Part shown: one piece after another, positions 1 to 5,708 of the stretch | Position numbering within the stretch: the stretch's first letter is position 1 | Layout of the letters: every line of letters starts with the position of its first letter | DNA from: Acidobacteriaceae bacterium | GTDB lineage: Bacteria > Acidobacteriota > Terriglobia > Terriglobales > Acidobacteriaceae | Direction: 5' to 3' | Assembly: GCA_003166055.1 (NCBI GenBank) | Contig: PMWR01000468.1 | Coordinates: 15,189 to 20,896 of the forward strand | DNA: 5,708 nt | Made by a program: the position numbers and the translations under genes | The notes under the pieces: generated by a model | The model's input: only the letters and a program-made list of their open reading frames with translations | Told to the model about the DNA's origin: nothing | The model's database searches: none

Positions 1-1743
1 CGCATGGGCATCTCGGTGAAGGGCGCGATTGTGATTGCGCGCTACGGGATGAGCTGGCGCGGCATCAAGCCCAAGGTCGCGGCCGAGCACGGCGCCGTCG
101 GTTGCATCATCTATTCCGATCCGCGCGACGACGGTTTCTTTCACGGCGATCCATACCCTGATGGTCCGACGCGCCCGGCAGAAGGCGCACAGCGGGGCAG
201 CGTGATGGATATGCCGGTCTATCCGGGCGATCCGCAGACGCCCGGCGTTGGCGCGGTTGAAGGAGTGAAGCTGATTCCGCTCGACCAGGTCAAGACCATT
301 ACGAAGATTCCAGTGCTGCCCATCTCATGGGCCGATGCAACTCCGTTCCTGCAGGCGCTTGGCGGCGCAACCGTTCCGGAAGCATGGCGCGGCGGACTGC
401 CGTTTACCTATCACGTCGGCCCCAGCAAGGTTCAGGCGCATCTTCAACTCGCGTTCAACTGGGATCGCAAGCCGCTCTACGACGTGATCGCTCACATCCC
501 CGGCGCAAAGTTTCCAGATCAATGGGTCATTCGCGGCAACCATCATGATGCGTGGGTGAATGGAGCCGAGGATCCGCTCTCCGGCACCAGCCCTGAACTC
601 GAAGAAGCGCGCTCCCTGGGAGAGCTGCTCAAGCAGGGCTGGAAACCCGATCGGACCATCATCTACTGCTTCTGGGATGGCGAGGAGCCGGCGCTGCTGG
701 GTTCGACCGAATGGGGAGAAACGCATGCGGAAGAACTGAAAAAGCATGCGGTCGCGTACTTCAACTCCGATGGAAATGGCCGCGGATATTTTCGCGCCGA
801 GGGCTCCCACTCGCTCGAAAATTTCGTCAACGACGTAGCCAAGGATATTACCGATCCTGAGACCAACATGTCTGTCTGGAAGCGTGTGCGGCTTGTCGAT
901 ATTTCGCATGCCGCGGCTGCCCCACGCGCCGAAATTCGCAGCCGTTCAGACCTGCGCATTCCAGCGCTCGGCTCCGGCTCAGATTACACGGTATTCATCG
1001 ATCATCTTGGAATCGCGAGCGTGAATCTTGGCTATGGCGGAGAAGACGCGGGCGGCGAGTACCATTCCGTCTACGACGACTTCTACTGGTACACCCACTT
1101 TTCAGACACCGACTTCAGCTATGGGCGCGCGCTTGCGCAGACCGCCGGAACCATGGTCATGCGTATGGCCGATGCCGATGTGCTGCCCTTCCAGTTCTCC
1201 GACCAGGCCGACACCATTCACACTTACGTGACCGAGTTGAAGACTCTGGCGACCGAGACGCGCGATCGCGCCAAAGAGCGCGACAAGGAGATTGAAGAGG
1301 GCGTCTACAAGGCGCTCTACGATCCGAAGAAACAAATGGTGCCTCCGCCGTTCGAACCTGTTCCTCCGTATCTGAACTTTGCGCCGCTCGACCAGGCATC
1401 GGACGATCTGACCAATGCCGCAACGGAGTTCGACAAGGCCTTTGCGGCCGCGGGAGGCGTTGCGCCGCCCGAGTTGAATCTCGATATCATCCAGACCGAG
1501 CGCACGCTGACGAACTCCGACGGCCTGCCCAACCGGCCCTGGTTCGAGAACCTCATCTATGCTCCCGGCTTCTACACGGGCTACGGCGTGAAGACGATTC
1601 CGGGAGTCCGCGAGGCAATCGAGCAGAAGGACTGGAAGGAAGCGGATGCGCAGATCGTGCGAGTCTCGGCTGCGATCGAGCGTGAAGCCGACTTGCTCAA
1701 GCAAGCCAGGGCGAAGCTGGCAGCGAAACCTGCAACCGAGTAA
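1..1743 (+). CDS. Glutamate carboxypeptidase II-like M28B zinc metallopeptidase, 5'-truncated
   Basis: This is the 3' part of a co-catalytic di-zinc aminopeptidase/carboxypeptidase related to GCPII/PSMA and the transferrin receptor. Such enzymes cleave small peptides and are usually exported. The reading frame is open to the window's left edge, so the real start and signal peptide lie outside. Counting from the Met at position 4, residues 1 to about 150 are the protease-associated insert (SWRGIKPKVAAEHGA, RGSVMDMPVYPGDP). The peptidase domain follows at about 150-390. By alignment from memory to human GCPII, the zinc ligands are H180, D190, E228, D256 and H354, and the general base is E227 in DGEEPA; all are present. 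Residues about 410-575 form the transferrin-receptor-like dimerisation domain, with the hallmark DGLPNRPWFENLIYAP. Family members are about 700-750 residues, so about 150 are missing. It ends in TAA and converges on the DUF362 gene. The fold and active site are secure; the true substrate is not, because bacterial homologues are mostly uncharacterised. Confidence 0.95.
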   Translation, partial: RMGISVKGAIVIARYGMSWRGIKPKVAAEHGAVGCIIYSDPRDDGFFHGDPYPDGPTRPAEGAQRGSVMDMPVYPGDPQTPGVGAVEGVKLIPLDQVKTITKIPVLPISWADATPFLQALGGATVPEAWRGGLPFTYHVGPSKVQAHLQLAFNWDRKPLYDVIAHIPGAKFPDQWVIRGNHHDAWVNGAEDPLSGTSPELEEARSLGELLKQGWKPDRTIIYCFWDGEEPALLGSTEWGETHAEELKKHAVAYFNSDGNGRGYFRAEGSHSLENFVNDVAKDITDPETNMSVWKRVRLVDISHAAAAPRAEIRSRSDLRIPALGSGSDYTVFIDHLGIASVNLGYGGEDAGGEYHSVYDDFYWYTHFSDTDFSYGRALAQTAGTMVMRMADADVLPFQFSDQADTIHTYVTELKTLATETRDRAKERDKEIEEGVYKALYDPKKQMVPPPFEPVPPYLNFAPLDQASDDLTNAATEFDKAFAAAGGVAPPELNLDIIQTERTLTNSDGLPNRPWFENLIYAPGFYTGYGVKTIPGVREAIEQKDWKEADAQIVRVSAAIEREADLLKQARAKLAAKPATE

Positions 1744-1750
1744 TCGATTC

Positions 1751-1788
1751 GCGCATGGGCGATGAGGCTGCACGCATCGCCCATGCGC
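1751..1788. terminator. Perfect 14-bp inverted repeat between convergent genes, probable bidirectional transcription end
   Basis: GCGCATGGGCGATG (1751-1764) is exactly complementary to CATCGCCCATGCGC (1775-1788), with a 10-nt loop between them. It begins 7 nt after the stop codon of the peptidase gene and ends 24 nt before the stop codon of the opposing DUF362 gene, so it could serve both. Neither flank carries a T-run, so it is not a classic intrinsic terminator. It may stall polymerase, protect 3' ends, or act together with Rho. Confidence 0.6.
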
Positions 1789-1812
1789 AGATCATTCCTG
1801 CCGGAAGCAGAG

Positions 1813-3264
1813 CTATGCCTTCGCCGGCAGGTAGATCAGCTCAATCCCTTTTCCGTTGCGCGGATCCTTGTTGCGCGAATACTGGCGCGTCGCGTCGCTG
1901 TCCCAATGCTCGAATACGCCCAGGCTGGTCACCGGCTTGCCGCCCTGCACATAGTGCGTTCCCGACGGCGGATGCTCTGCCAGAGCCAATTCCTGCAAAT
2001 AGTCATCGGCGTTTTCGCGGATCATGATGCGCGGATGGCCGTGCTCGTCCTCATTGTTCTTGGTTTGCGAGTGCAGTATGTCCAGGCCCACCGAATCCAG
2101 CGCCACCCCATCCAATGAGGCCAGCAGGCTCGACGGCCACTCCGCATTCTCGTACGGAGCCACGCGGTTGTTGAACGGCGCGTTGGGAAAATGCAGCGGG
2201 TACGACTGGTGGCGTCGCGCGCAATACAATCCATCGAGCACAAACAGAATGGTCTTCGCGCCCAGGTTCGGGCACGCAGCCAGGTCCACAATCGGCGAGT
2301 ACGCGTGCGGCGTGCCCTGCCGGTTGGTGTTGATGGCTCCGTGCAACTCCGGCGTCCCCTTGATGGACCCAAAGTGATTCTTCCCCGTCATCGTCACACC
2401 GGTCTGACCTTCGTCGCCGCCTTCCTCTGCGGCATAGGGATACGAATGCGCCTTGAGCAGCGCCACGTTAACCAGATACGTTGCATCCTTGATCTGCTGC
2501 GGGATCAGCTTCGCGTCATAGTATTCTTGCTGATTCACCGAGTAGCTGACGCCTTCCACCCATTGCGCCTGCTCCAGCCCGCGGTGGCTGTTGTACGCTG
2601 GGTTGACAGGCTGCGCCGCCTCTGGCGCATCCCACTGCACAAAGCGCACCTCGGGAAATTCGCTCCAGATTTTTATCAGCAGCGCCGGATAGATGTTGCG
2701 GCGCGCGTCGTACACCACAATGTCGGCCGTCCGCACCCGTGCGTGCCGCACAAGTTGCTTCACCATGGCCAGCGCCACTTGCGGCGACACGTTCACAATG
2801 TTGCCCGGCCCATCGGCGCTGCTGTTGTTCAGATTCACCTTCACCGCAACCACTTCGCCCGGCTTGTAGCCACGGTCCACTCCGTGCGCACGCTGGTTGT
2901 AGTAGGAAAAGATTTTTGCCCAGGCCGCTTCGTCGGCCGTTGTGCCGGTCAGATGCAGCAGTGTTTTGGAAAGCATGGCGTCCACGCGCTGCTGATCGGT
3001 GCTGGTGTCCGTCCACCAATGACCGGTGGAGGATTGAACGTGCCCGCCCCACTGCGCAGCCTCGGGATCGTGCGCCCACACCACGCGGCCGGGAAAGATG
3101 CCGCGTGCATCTCCGGCCGGGGCGTTCCGCGATTTCGGCTTGTAGTCATAGCGGGTTGCGATTTCAGCCGCGCTCAGACGCATTGCCGCGCCGGGCATGC
3201 CGAGCAGAGCCGCCGAAACGGCAGCTCCCTTCAATACTCTGCGCCGTGAACATTTTGGACCCAT
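1813..3264 (-). CDS. Tat-exported DUF362 domain protein
   Basis: The product has 483 residues and is complete. The N-terminus carries a twin-arginine signal: SRRRVLK at residues 6-12 fits the S-R-R-x-F-L-K pattern, followed by a hydrophobic Ala/Leu stretch and a likely cleavage site near SAA-E at 31-34. The protein is therefore predicted to cross the membrane folded. The mature part resembles the DUF362 family: VAVKVNLNN (139-147), a helix beginning SPQVALAMVKQLVRH, DIVVYDARR (181-189), and the conserved GQTGVTMTGKNHFGSIKG segment (286-303). Biochemical function in the family is largely unknown. Some DUF362 proteins carry ferredoxin-type cysteine clusters, but this one has only three scattered cysteines (C5, C331, C348), so no Fe-S cluster is expected. 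The ATG at 3264 is chosen because it gives the intact Tat signal and lies 8 nt after GGGAG. It appears to be transcribed alone, 173 bp downstream of the VWFA gene, behind a CRP-type operator. Confidence 0.88.
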   Translation of the reverse strand: MGPKCSRRRVLKGAAVSAALLGMPGAAMRLSAAEIATRYDYKPKSRNAPAGDARGIFPGRVVWAHDPEAAQWGGHVQSSTGHWWTDTSTDQQRVDAMLSKTLLHLTGTTADEAAWAKIFSYYNQRAHGVDRGYKPGEVVAVKVNLNNSSADGPGNIVNVSPQVALAMVKQLVRHARVRTADIVVYDARRNIYPALLIKIWSEFPEVRFVQWDAPEAAQPVNPAYNSHRGLEQAQWVEGVSYSVNQQEYYDAKLIPQQIKDATYLVNVALLKAHSYPYAAEEGGDEGQTGVTMTGKNHFGSIKGTPELHGAINTNRQGTPHAYSPIVDLAACPNLGAKTILFVLDGLYCARRHQSYPLHFPNAPFNNRVAPYENAEWPSSLLASLDGVALDSVGLDILHSQTKNNEDEHGHPRIMIRENADDYLQELALAEHPPSGTHYVQGGKPVTSLGVFEHWDSDATRQYSRNKDPRNGKGIELIYLPAKA

Positions 3265-3272
3265 GGTGCGAT

Positions 3273-3277
3273 CTCCC
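3273..3277 (-). promoter_or_regulatory. Ribosome-binding site of the DUF362 gene
   Basis: On the - strand this reads GGGAG in a purine-rich stretch (AGAGGGAGA), 8 nt before the ATG at 3264. It supports that start codon. Confidence 0.7.
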
Positions 3278-3357
3278 TCTCCGCTCCGATGGCGGCCTTG
3301 AAAGCGTTTTCAACATCAGCCATGAGCCGCTCGATACACACGGCCCAGTATCTCCTG

Positions 3358-3363
3358 ATTGAA
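3358..3363 (-). promoter_or_regulatory. Candidate -10 element of the DUF362 gene
   Basis: On the - strand this hexamer reads TTCAAT, matching four of six positions of TATAAT. It would place transcription start near 3351 and give an 87-nt leader. No good -35 hexamer precedes it, which is normal for a promoter activated by a CRP-type protein bound over the -35 position. The centre of the operator at 3385-3400 would then be at -41.5. A rival -10, GATACT at 3347-3352, cannot be excluded. Confidence 0.35.
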
Positions 3364-3384
3364 CAGGGCCGGAGAGAATGAAGA

Positions 3385-3400
3385 TGTGAAGTGGATCACA
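3385..3400. promoter_or_regulatory. CRP/FNR-family operator (TGTGA-N6-TCACA)
   Basis: TGTGAAGTGGATCACA contains both perfect CRP half-sites at the canonical six-base spacing. On the - strand the flanks read AAA before and TCTT after, also close to the E. coli CRP consensus. It sits 121 bp upstream of the DUF362 start and 38 bp past the VWFA stop, so the DUF362 gene is the natural target. The palindrome is seen directly. That a CRP-like regulator (cAMP- or other ligand-dependent) binds it is inferred from the consensus. Confidence 0.6.
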
Positions 3401-3438
3401 TTTGTGAGTGATGGTTCAACCACCCGCGATCCACCGGC

Positions 3439-5277
3439 CTACTTTGACGCCGGGTATGCACTCAATCCTGCGGCAACCACCTTCAGCGGAATCTCCAGCG
3501 TGCCCATGTGGCCTGAGCCGGGGTCGTAGATTCCGGATCGCAGGTAAAGACTCCCCTGGGGCAAGTCGATGAGCTGGTGAAGCTGAATTCCGCTTCGGAG
3601 AAACTTCGCGTAGGCTTCCGGCCCCACGGCAATTGGCTGCGTGGTGCTCACCGCATTAAGCGGCTTGCCATTTTTGTCGTACGCAGCCGTCACAATAACC
3701 AACTGGCCCTGATGAAAGCCCTTGGGCGTGAGGTTCAAAGAAACGGCCCGCGGATCGGCGGCATAATCGATTGCGAACCGGGTCACAGGACCTTTCAGAT
3801 CGGCATTCTGGCCGGCAATCGGTGCGGGAGGCGGCTGCGGGCCGGCCGGTACCGCGCGCACGTCGAATGCAATCTGCGTCGCCGCCGGAACGCCGCGGCG
3901 CATTGCAGTCACGAATACTGAATTCGCGTCCATCGGTCCTGGCTTCTCCGGCGCCCGGTCCCGGTCGGCGAGATAGCTGCGCCGATAGAAGAGCTGATAC
4001 TTTTTGCCGGCGACCTTGATGTCGATCTTGCGCGGCGCTCCATTGTAATTCTGATTGGTGGGTGAATAGGCGAGCGTGTAGAAGGTTGAGCCGTCGTTGA
4101 GCGCGTGGTCGATCGCGTCCATCAGGCCATTGGAGTTGTAGACGGCCCGGCCCCCGGTCTCCTTGGCCAGCTCATCCATCGTCGTGTGTTCCGAATAGGA
4201 CTCGGCATCGACAGCCAATGTCTGGCTGGCGAGGCCCTTCCCGCTGCCTTTGGCTACTGGGGCGGAGCCGGCGCTGTTTGACGAAGAAAACATGGACCCG
4301 ACCCTTGCGCCGCCGGCATCCACCGGATACAAAGCTACCCGGGCCGCAGCCAGCAGATCGGCCGTAGCATGCAGGTCATTTGCGTAACCGCGCGAGTTGT
4401 CCCGGTTCATATGGTCGGGGTCGTTTTCTCCGGGCAGCAAGTCGGTGGGAAAATGCCCCGCGAACCACACCAGGTTCTTGCGGCCTGGAATGCCGCTCAG
4501 ATACCGCGCCAGTTGCTGCAGCGCTTCCAGAGCTTGATCGGCGCTCACACTCGATCGAGCAGAAGCATCCGTCATGATGAAATCCGTGTAACTCTGAATC
4601 GAGTTTTCGCTGGCCCCGGCTTCGCGCATCTGCTCCAACACCTGATTCTCCTGGTTCATATCACTTTGAGATTTCAGCGCGGACAGTTGAGGATTGCCCT
4701 GCTTGCCTTCCAGAGCCGCGATCAACGGAGCCGTGTCCGTGTTGAAATCTCCCAGCATGCGAAGCTGGGTCCCGAGCGTGAAGATCGCGATTCGCCTGCC
4801 CTTGGGCAGCGCCTTGAGATAACCAATCATTTTGCTGCGCATATAAGACTGGTCGGCTATCTCTGTATCGAGCGAATCCAGCAGCAGCACGGTCACCGCG
4901 TCGTTGACATGGCCGGCAGGGATGTTGGTGTATGTGCCTTCCGGCAGCGCACGAGCCGCGGTGATTTCGCCGGCCTTCGTCGCGTCCGCAAAATGAGGCT
5001 CGAAGAAATCCACCGTCTGCGCCTTACCGTCTTCAAGCACCGTGAAGTCCGATCGCTTCAAATCGCGAACTGGCTTGCCGCCTTCATTCACCACCACATC
5101 CACAACCACCGTATGCGTCGTGACCTTCAGGATGGGCGCGGGCGCAGATGCCTCCGCGGCGGTTGCCGCGGGCGCCGGCTGCTGCTGCGGCTGAGCCTGA
5201 AGAAGCTTGGCTGGCGAGAGAAGAACCGCGCCGCTCAGGACAAGAATGGATGGTAGCGCGGAGATGTTGGTGAGCAT
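3439..5277 (-). CDS. Exported VWFA-related acidobacterial domain protein
   Basis: The product has 612 residues and resembles the TIGR03436-type 'VWFA-related Acidobacterial domain' family, whose function is unknown beyond presumed extracytoplasmic protein or ligand binding. In order it has: a hydrophobic signal segment (about 8-22) with possible cleavage after LQA (28); an Ala/Pro/Gln linker (29-49); a beta-rich leader domain with GGKPVRDLKRSDFTVLEDG (66-84); and a VWA-like core starting at AVTVLLLDSLDT (127-138). Other family hallmarks are GRKNLVWFAGHFP (265-277), ALYPVDAGG (315-323), TGGRAVYNSN (374-383) and FYTLAYSPTN (399-408). A C-terminal beta-rich region (about 450-612) follows. The metal-site motif is DSLDT instead of DxSxS. 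I chose the ATG at 5277 because CTGGAG lies 7 nt upstream. The frame is open back to 5616, and an ATG at 5331 would add 18 residues including two arginines, which the signal's uncharged N-terminus otherwise lacks, but it has no ribosome-binding site. Confidence 0.9.
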   Translation of the reverse strand: MLTNISALPSILVLSGAVLLSPAKLLQAQPQQQPAPAATAAEASAPAPILKVTTHTVVVDVVVNEGGKPVRDLKRSDFTVLEDGKAQTVDFFEPHFADATKAGEITAARALPEGTYTNIPAGHVNDAVTVLLLDSLDTEIADQSYMRSKMIGYLKALPKGRRIAIFTLGTQLRMLGDFNTDTAPLIAALEGKQGNPQLSALKSQSDMNQENQVLEQMREAGASENSIQSYTDFIMTDASARSSVSADQALEALQQLARYLSGIPGRKNLVWFAGHFPTDLLPGENDPDHMNRDNSRGYANDLHATADLLAAARVALYPVDAGGARVGSMFSSSNSAGSAPVAKGSGKGLASQTLAVDAESYSEHTTMDELAKETGGRAVYNSNGLMDAIDHALNDGSTFYTLAYSPTNQNYNGAPRKIDIKVAGKKYQLFYRRSYLADRDRAPEKPGPMDANSVFVTAMRRGVPAATQIAFDVRAVPAGPQPPPAPIAGQNADLKGPVTRFAIDYAADPRAVSLNLTPKGFHQGQLVIVTAAYDKNGKPLNAVSTTQPIAVGPEAYAKFLRSGIQLHQLIDLPQGSLYLRSGIYDPGSGHMGTLEIPLKVVAAGLSAYPASK

Positions 5278-5284
5278 GAGCAAA

Positions 5285-5290
5285 CTCCAG
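5285..5290 (-). promoter_or_regulatory. Ribosome-binding site of the VWFA gene
   Basis: On the - strand this reads CTGGAG, separated by 7 nt from the ATG at 5277. It decides the start among several in-frame candidates further upstream (5331, 5616), neither of which I could support with a comparable site. Confidence 0.65.
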
Positions 5291-5413
5291 GATCGGTGCT
5301 GACCTTCACCTGCAACAATACTCCATCGCATGCCGCGCGCAGCGGCGGTCCCGCGGGCCGGTTCGCCCCGGAGACCTGTTCGGCAACTCAGAATTCGCTC
5401 CCAAAAATTTACA

Positions 5414-5442
5414 TTTCGACCGCACGCACATTTCTCTATACT
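5414..5442 (+). promoter_or_regulatory. Sigma-70-like promoter of the right-hand gene
   Basis: The -10 hexamer TATACT (5437-5442) differs from TATAAT at one position. It is preceded at 17 bp by TTTCGA (5414-5419), a half-matching -35, within an AT-rich island that stands out from the GC-rich surroundings. Transcription would start near 5449, giving a leader of about 87 nt. An alternative -35, TTTACA (5408-5413), matches better but its 23-bp spacing is too long. Confidence 0.5.
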
Positions 5443-5454
5443 GAGCCCAGTCAG

Positions 5455-5523
5455 GGCGGAGAAGACACAGTGCGAAGGTTTCCGGGCAACCCGGGAAAAG
5501 CTGAAAATCGCATGGTCCCCGCC
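5455..5523 (+). promoter_or_regulatory. Foldable 5' leader of the right-hand gene, possible cis-regulatory RNA
   Basis: The predicted leader can form one nested structure. GGCGG (5455-5459) pairs with CCGCC (5519-5523). GAC (5464-5466) pairs with GTC (5515-5517), then CA (5468-5469) with TG (5513-5514), and TGCGA (5471-5475) with TCGCA (5508-5512); A5467 and G5470 are bulged. At the tip is an 8-bp hairpin, 5479-5486 with 5490-5497, containing one G-U pair and a CAA loop. A purine-rich asymmetric internal loop (AGG against AAGCTGAAAA) separates the tip from the lower stem. The basal stem stops at the base before the AGGAGGT ribosome-binding site, so folding could affect initiation. I do not recognise a known riboswitch class. 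The fold was drawn by eye. Confidence 0.35.
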
Positions 5524-5530
5524 AGGAGGT
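5524..5530 (+). promoter_or_regulatory. Strong ribosome-binding site of the right-hand gene
   Basis: AGGAGGT is fully complementary to the 16S anti-Shine-Dalgarno core and lies 5 nt before the ATG at 5536. It fixes the start of the partial gene and abuts the base of the leader structure. Confidence 0.8.
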
Positions 5531-5535
5531 TCCCC

Positions 5536-5708
5536 ATGCCGCTTGTCAACCGACAGAACTGGCCAGCCCGGCGCACCCGGGTCCGGCAAGGGCCGCTGCC
5601 CAACGCCACAATTCACTGGATGAGTGCACTGGCTGCGCTGCTGGCGTTGGCCGCCTTTGCGAGCAACGCCCAGCCCGCCGGACAGTTTGCCCCGGCCCGC
5701 ACCGTTCC
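5536..5708 (+). CDS. N-terminus of an exported protein, 3'-truncated, function unknown
   Basis: Only 57 codons are in the window and the frame is still open at the edge. The start is well supported by AGGAGGT 5 nt upstream and by a promoter about 95 bp upstream. The protein begins with an unusually long basic N-region (R6, R12, R13, R15, R17; 28 residues before M29). A hydrophobic core follows (about 31-42, ALAALLALAAFA), then a likely signal peptidase I site at SNA-QP (43-47). After that comes PAGQFAPARTV, which is too short to assign a family. An internal ATG at 5620 (M29) would give a conventional-length signal but without any positive charge and without a ribosome-binding site, so it is less likely. 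The twin arginines at 12-13 lack the rest of the Tat motif. Secretion is a good inference; nothing more can be said. Confidence 0.7.
   Translation, partial: MPLVNRQNWPARRTRVRQGPLPNATIHWMSALAALLALAAFASNAQPAGQFAPARTV

Larger units (their letters stand above)
5278..5535. other. Divergent intergenic region between the VWFA gene and the right-hand gene
   Basis: These 258 bp separate two outward-facing genes. The right half holds a sigma-70-like promoter and a foldable leader for the + strand gene. The left half is GC-rich. For the - strand VWFA gene I find only a weak -10-like TATTGT (5315-5320) with no matching -35, so its promoter is not assigned. No tRNA or small gene is evident. Confidence 0.6.

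Noticed and set aside
1800..1828. GCCGG/CCGGC inverted repeat around the DUF362 stop codon
   Set aside because: The stem needs bulges beyond the first 5 bp and overlaps coding sequence; the 14-bp hairpin next to it is far stronger.
2191..3249. 352-codon open frame on the + strand opposite the DUF362 gene
   Set aside because: It is an antisense shadow in GC-rich coding DNA. Its translation is rich in Arg/His/Val with low-complexity character, no domain is recognisable, and the opposite strand encodes a clear family protein with a Tat signal.
3412..3422. Small palindrome TGGTTCAACCA downstream of the VWFA stop, as a possible terminator
   Set aside because: Only 5 bp per arm around a single central base, so it is a weak hairpin, and there is no T-run. 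It is not enough to call a terminator.
4369..5256. 295-codon open frame on the + strand opposite the VWFA gene
   Set aside because: It is an antisense shadow: Arg/His/Gln-rich, no motif, and fully overlapped by a recognised gene on the other strand.
5495..5523. Fragments resembling the cobalamin riboswitch core (GGGAA, TGAAAATC, CCCCGCCA) in the right-hand gene's leader
   Set aside because: The pieces are in a similar order, but the flanking helices are absent, no B12 box follows, and the start codon comes too soon for the roughly 200-nt element. The upstream AGTCAGG (5450-5456) is in the wrong position.
5278..5616. N-terminal extension of the VWFA reading frame up to position 5616
   Set aside because: It would place 113 unsupported residues ahead of a signal peptide, overlap the start of the opposing gene and its promoter, and I could find no comparable ribosome-binding site for it. 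The ATG at 5277 has one.

Overview
The window looks like a piece of an Acidobacteriota chromosome (class Terriglobia is my best guess). It is GC-rich. Its longest complete gene encodes a secreted protein of the 'VWFA-related acidobacterial domain' family, which is strongly associated with that phylum. No mobile element, tRNA, rRNA or CRISPR array is visible. The assignment rests on recognising protein families by eye, not on a database search.

Layout from left to right: (1) Positions 1-1743, + strand, are the 3' part of a gene for a glutamate-carboxypeptidase-II-like zinc peptidase (M28B). The window opens inside its protease-associated domain, and the catalytic and C-terminal dimerisation domains are complete. 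(2) Positions 1744-1812 are a short convergent gap holding a perfect 14-bp hairpin. (3) Positions 1813-3264, - strand, are a complete DUF362-family protein with a Tat signal peptide. (4) Positions 3265-3438 hold the DUF362 gene's upstream region. It contains a textbook TGTGA-N6-TCACA palindrome, the operator type bound by CRP-like regulators, placed as in a class II activated promoter. (5) Positions 3439-5277, - strand, are a complete exported VWFA-related protein of 612 residues. (6) Positions 5278-5535 are a divergent intergenic region with a sigma-70-like promoter and a leader that can fold into one long nested structure ending directly at a strong ribosome-binding site. (7) Positions 5536-5708, + strand, are the first 57 codons of another exported protein that runs off the window.

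All four genes appear to encode exported or envelope-facing proteins, but the layout does not show a single operon. Genes 1 and 2 converge. Genes 3 and 4 diverge. Genes 3 and 2 share a strand but are 173 bp apart, with gene 2 apparently having its own regulated promoter. No shared pathway can be read from the sequence. The parts most worth a second look are regulatory: the CRP-type operator ahead of the DUF362 gene and the structured leader ahead of the right-hand gene.
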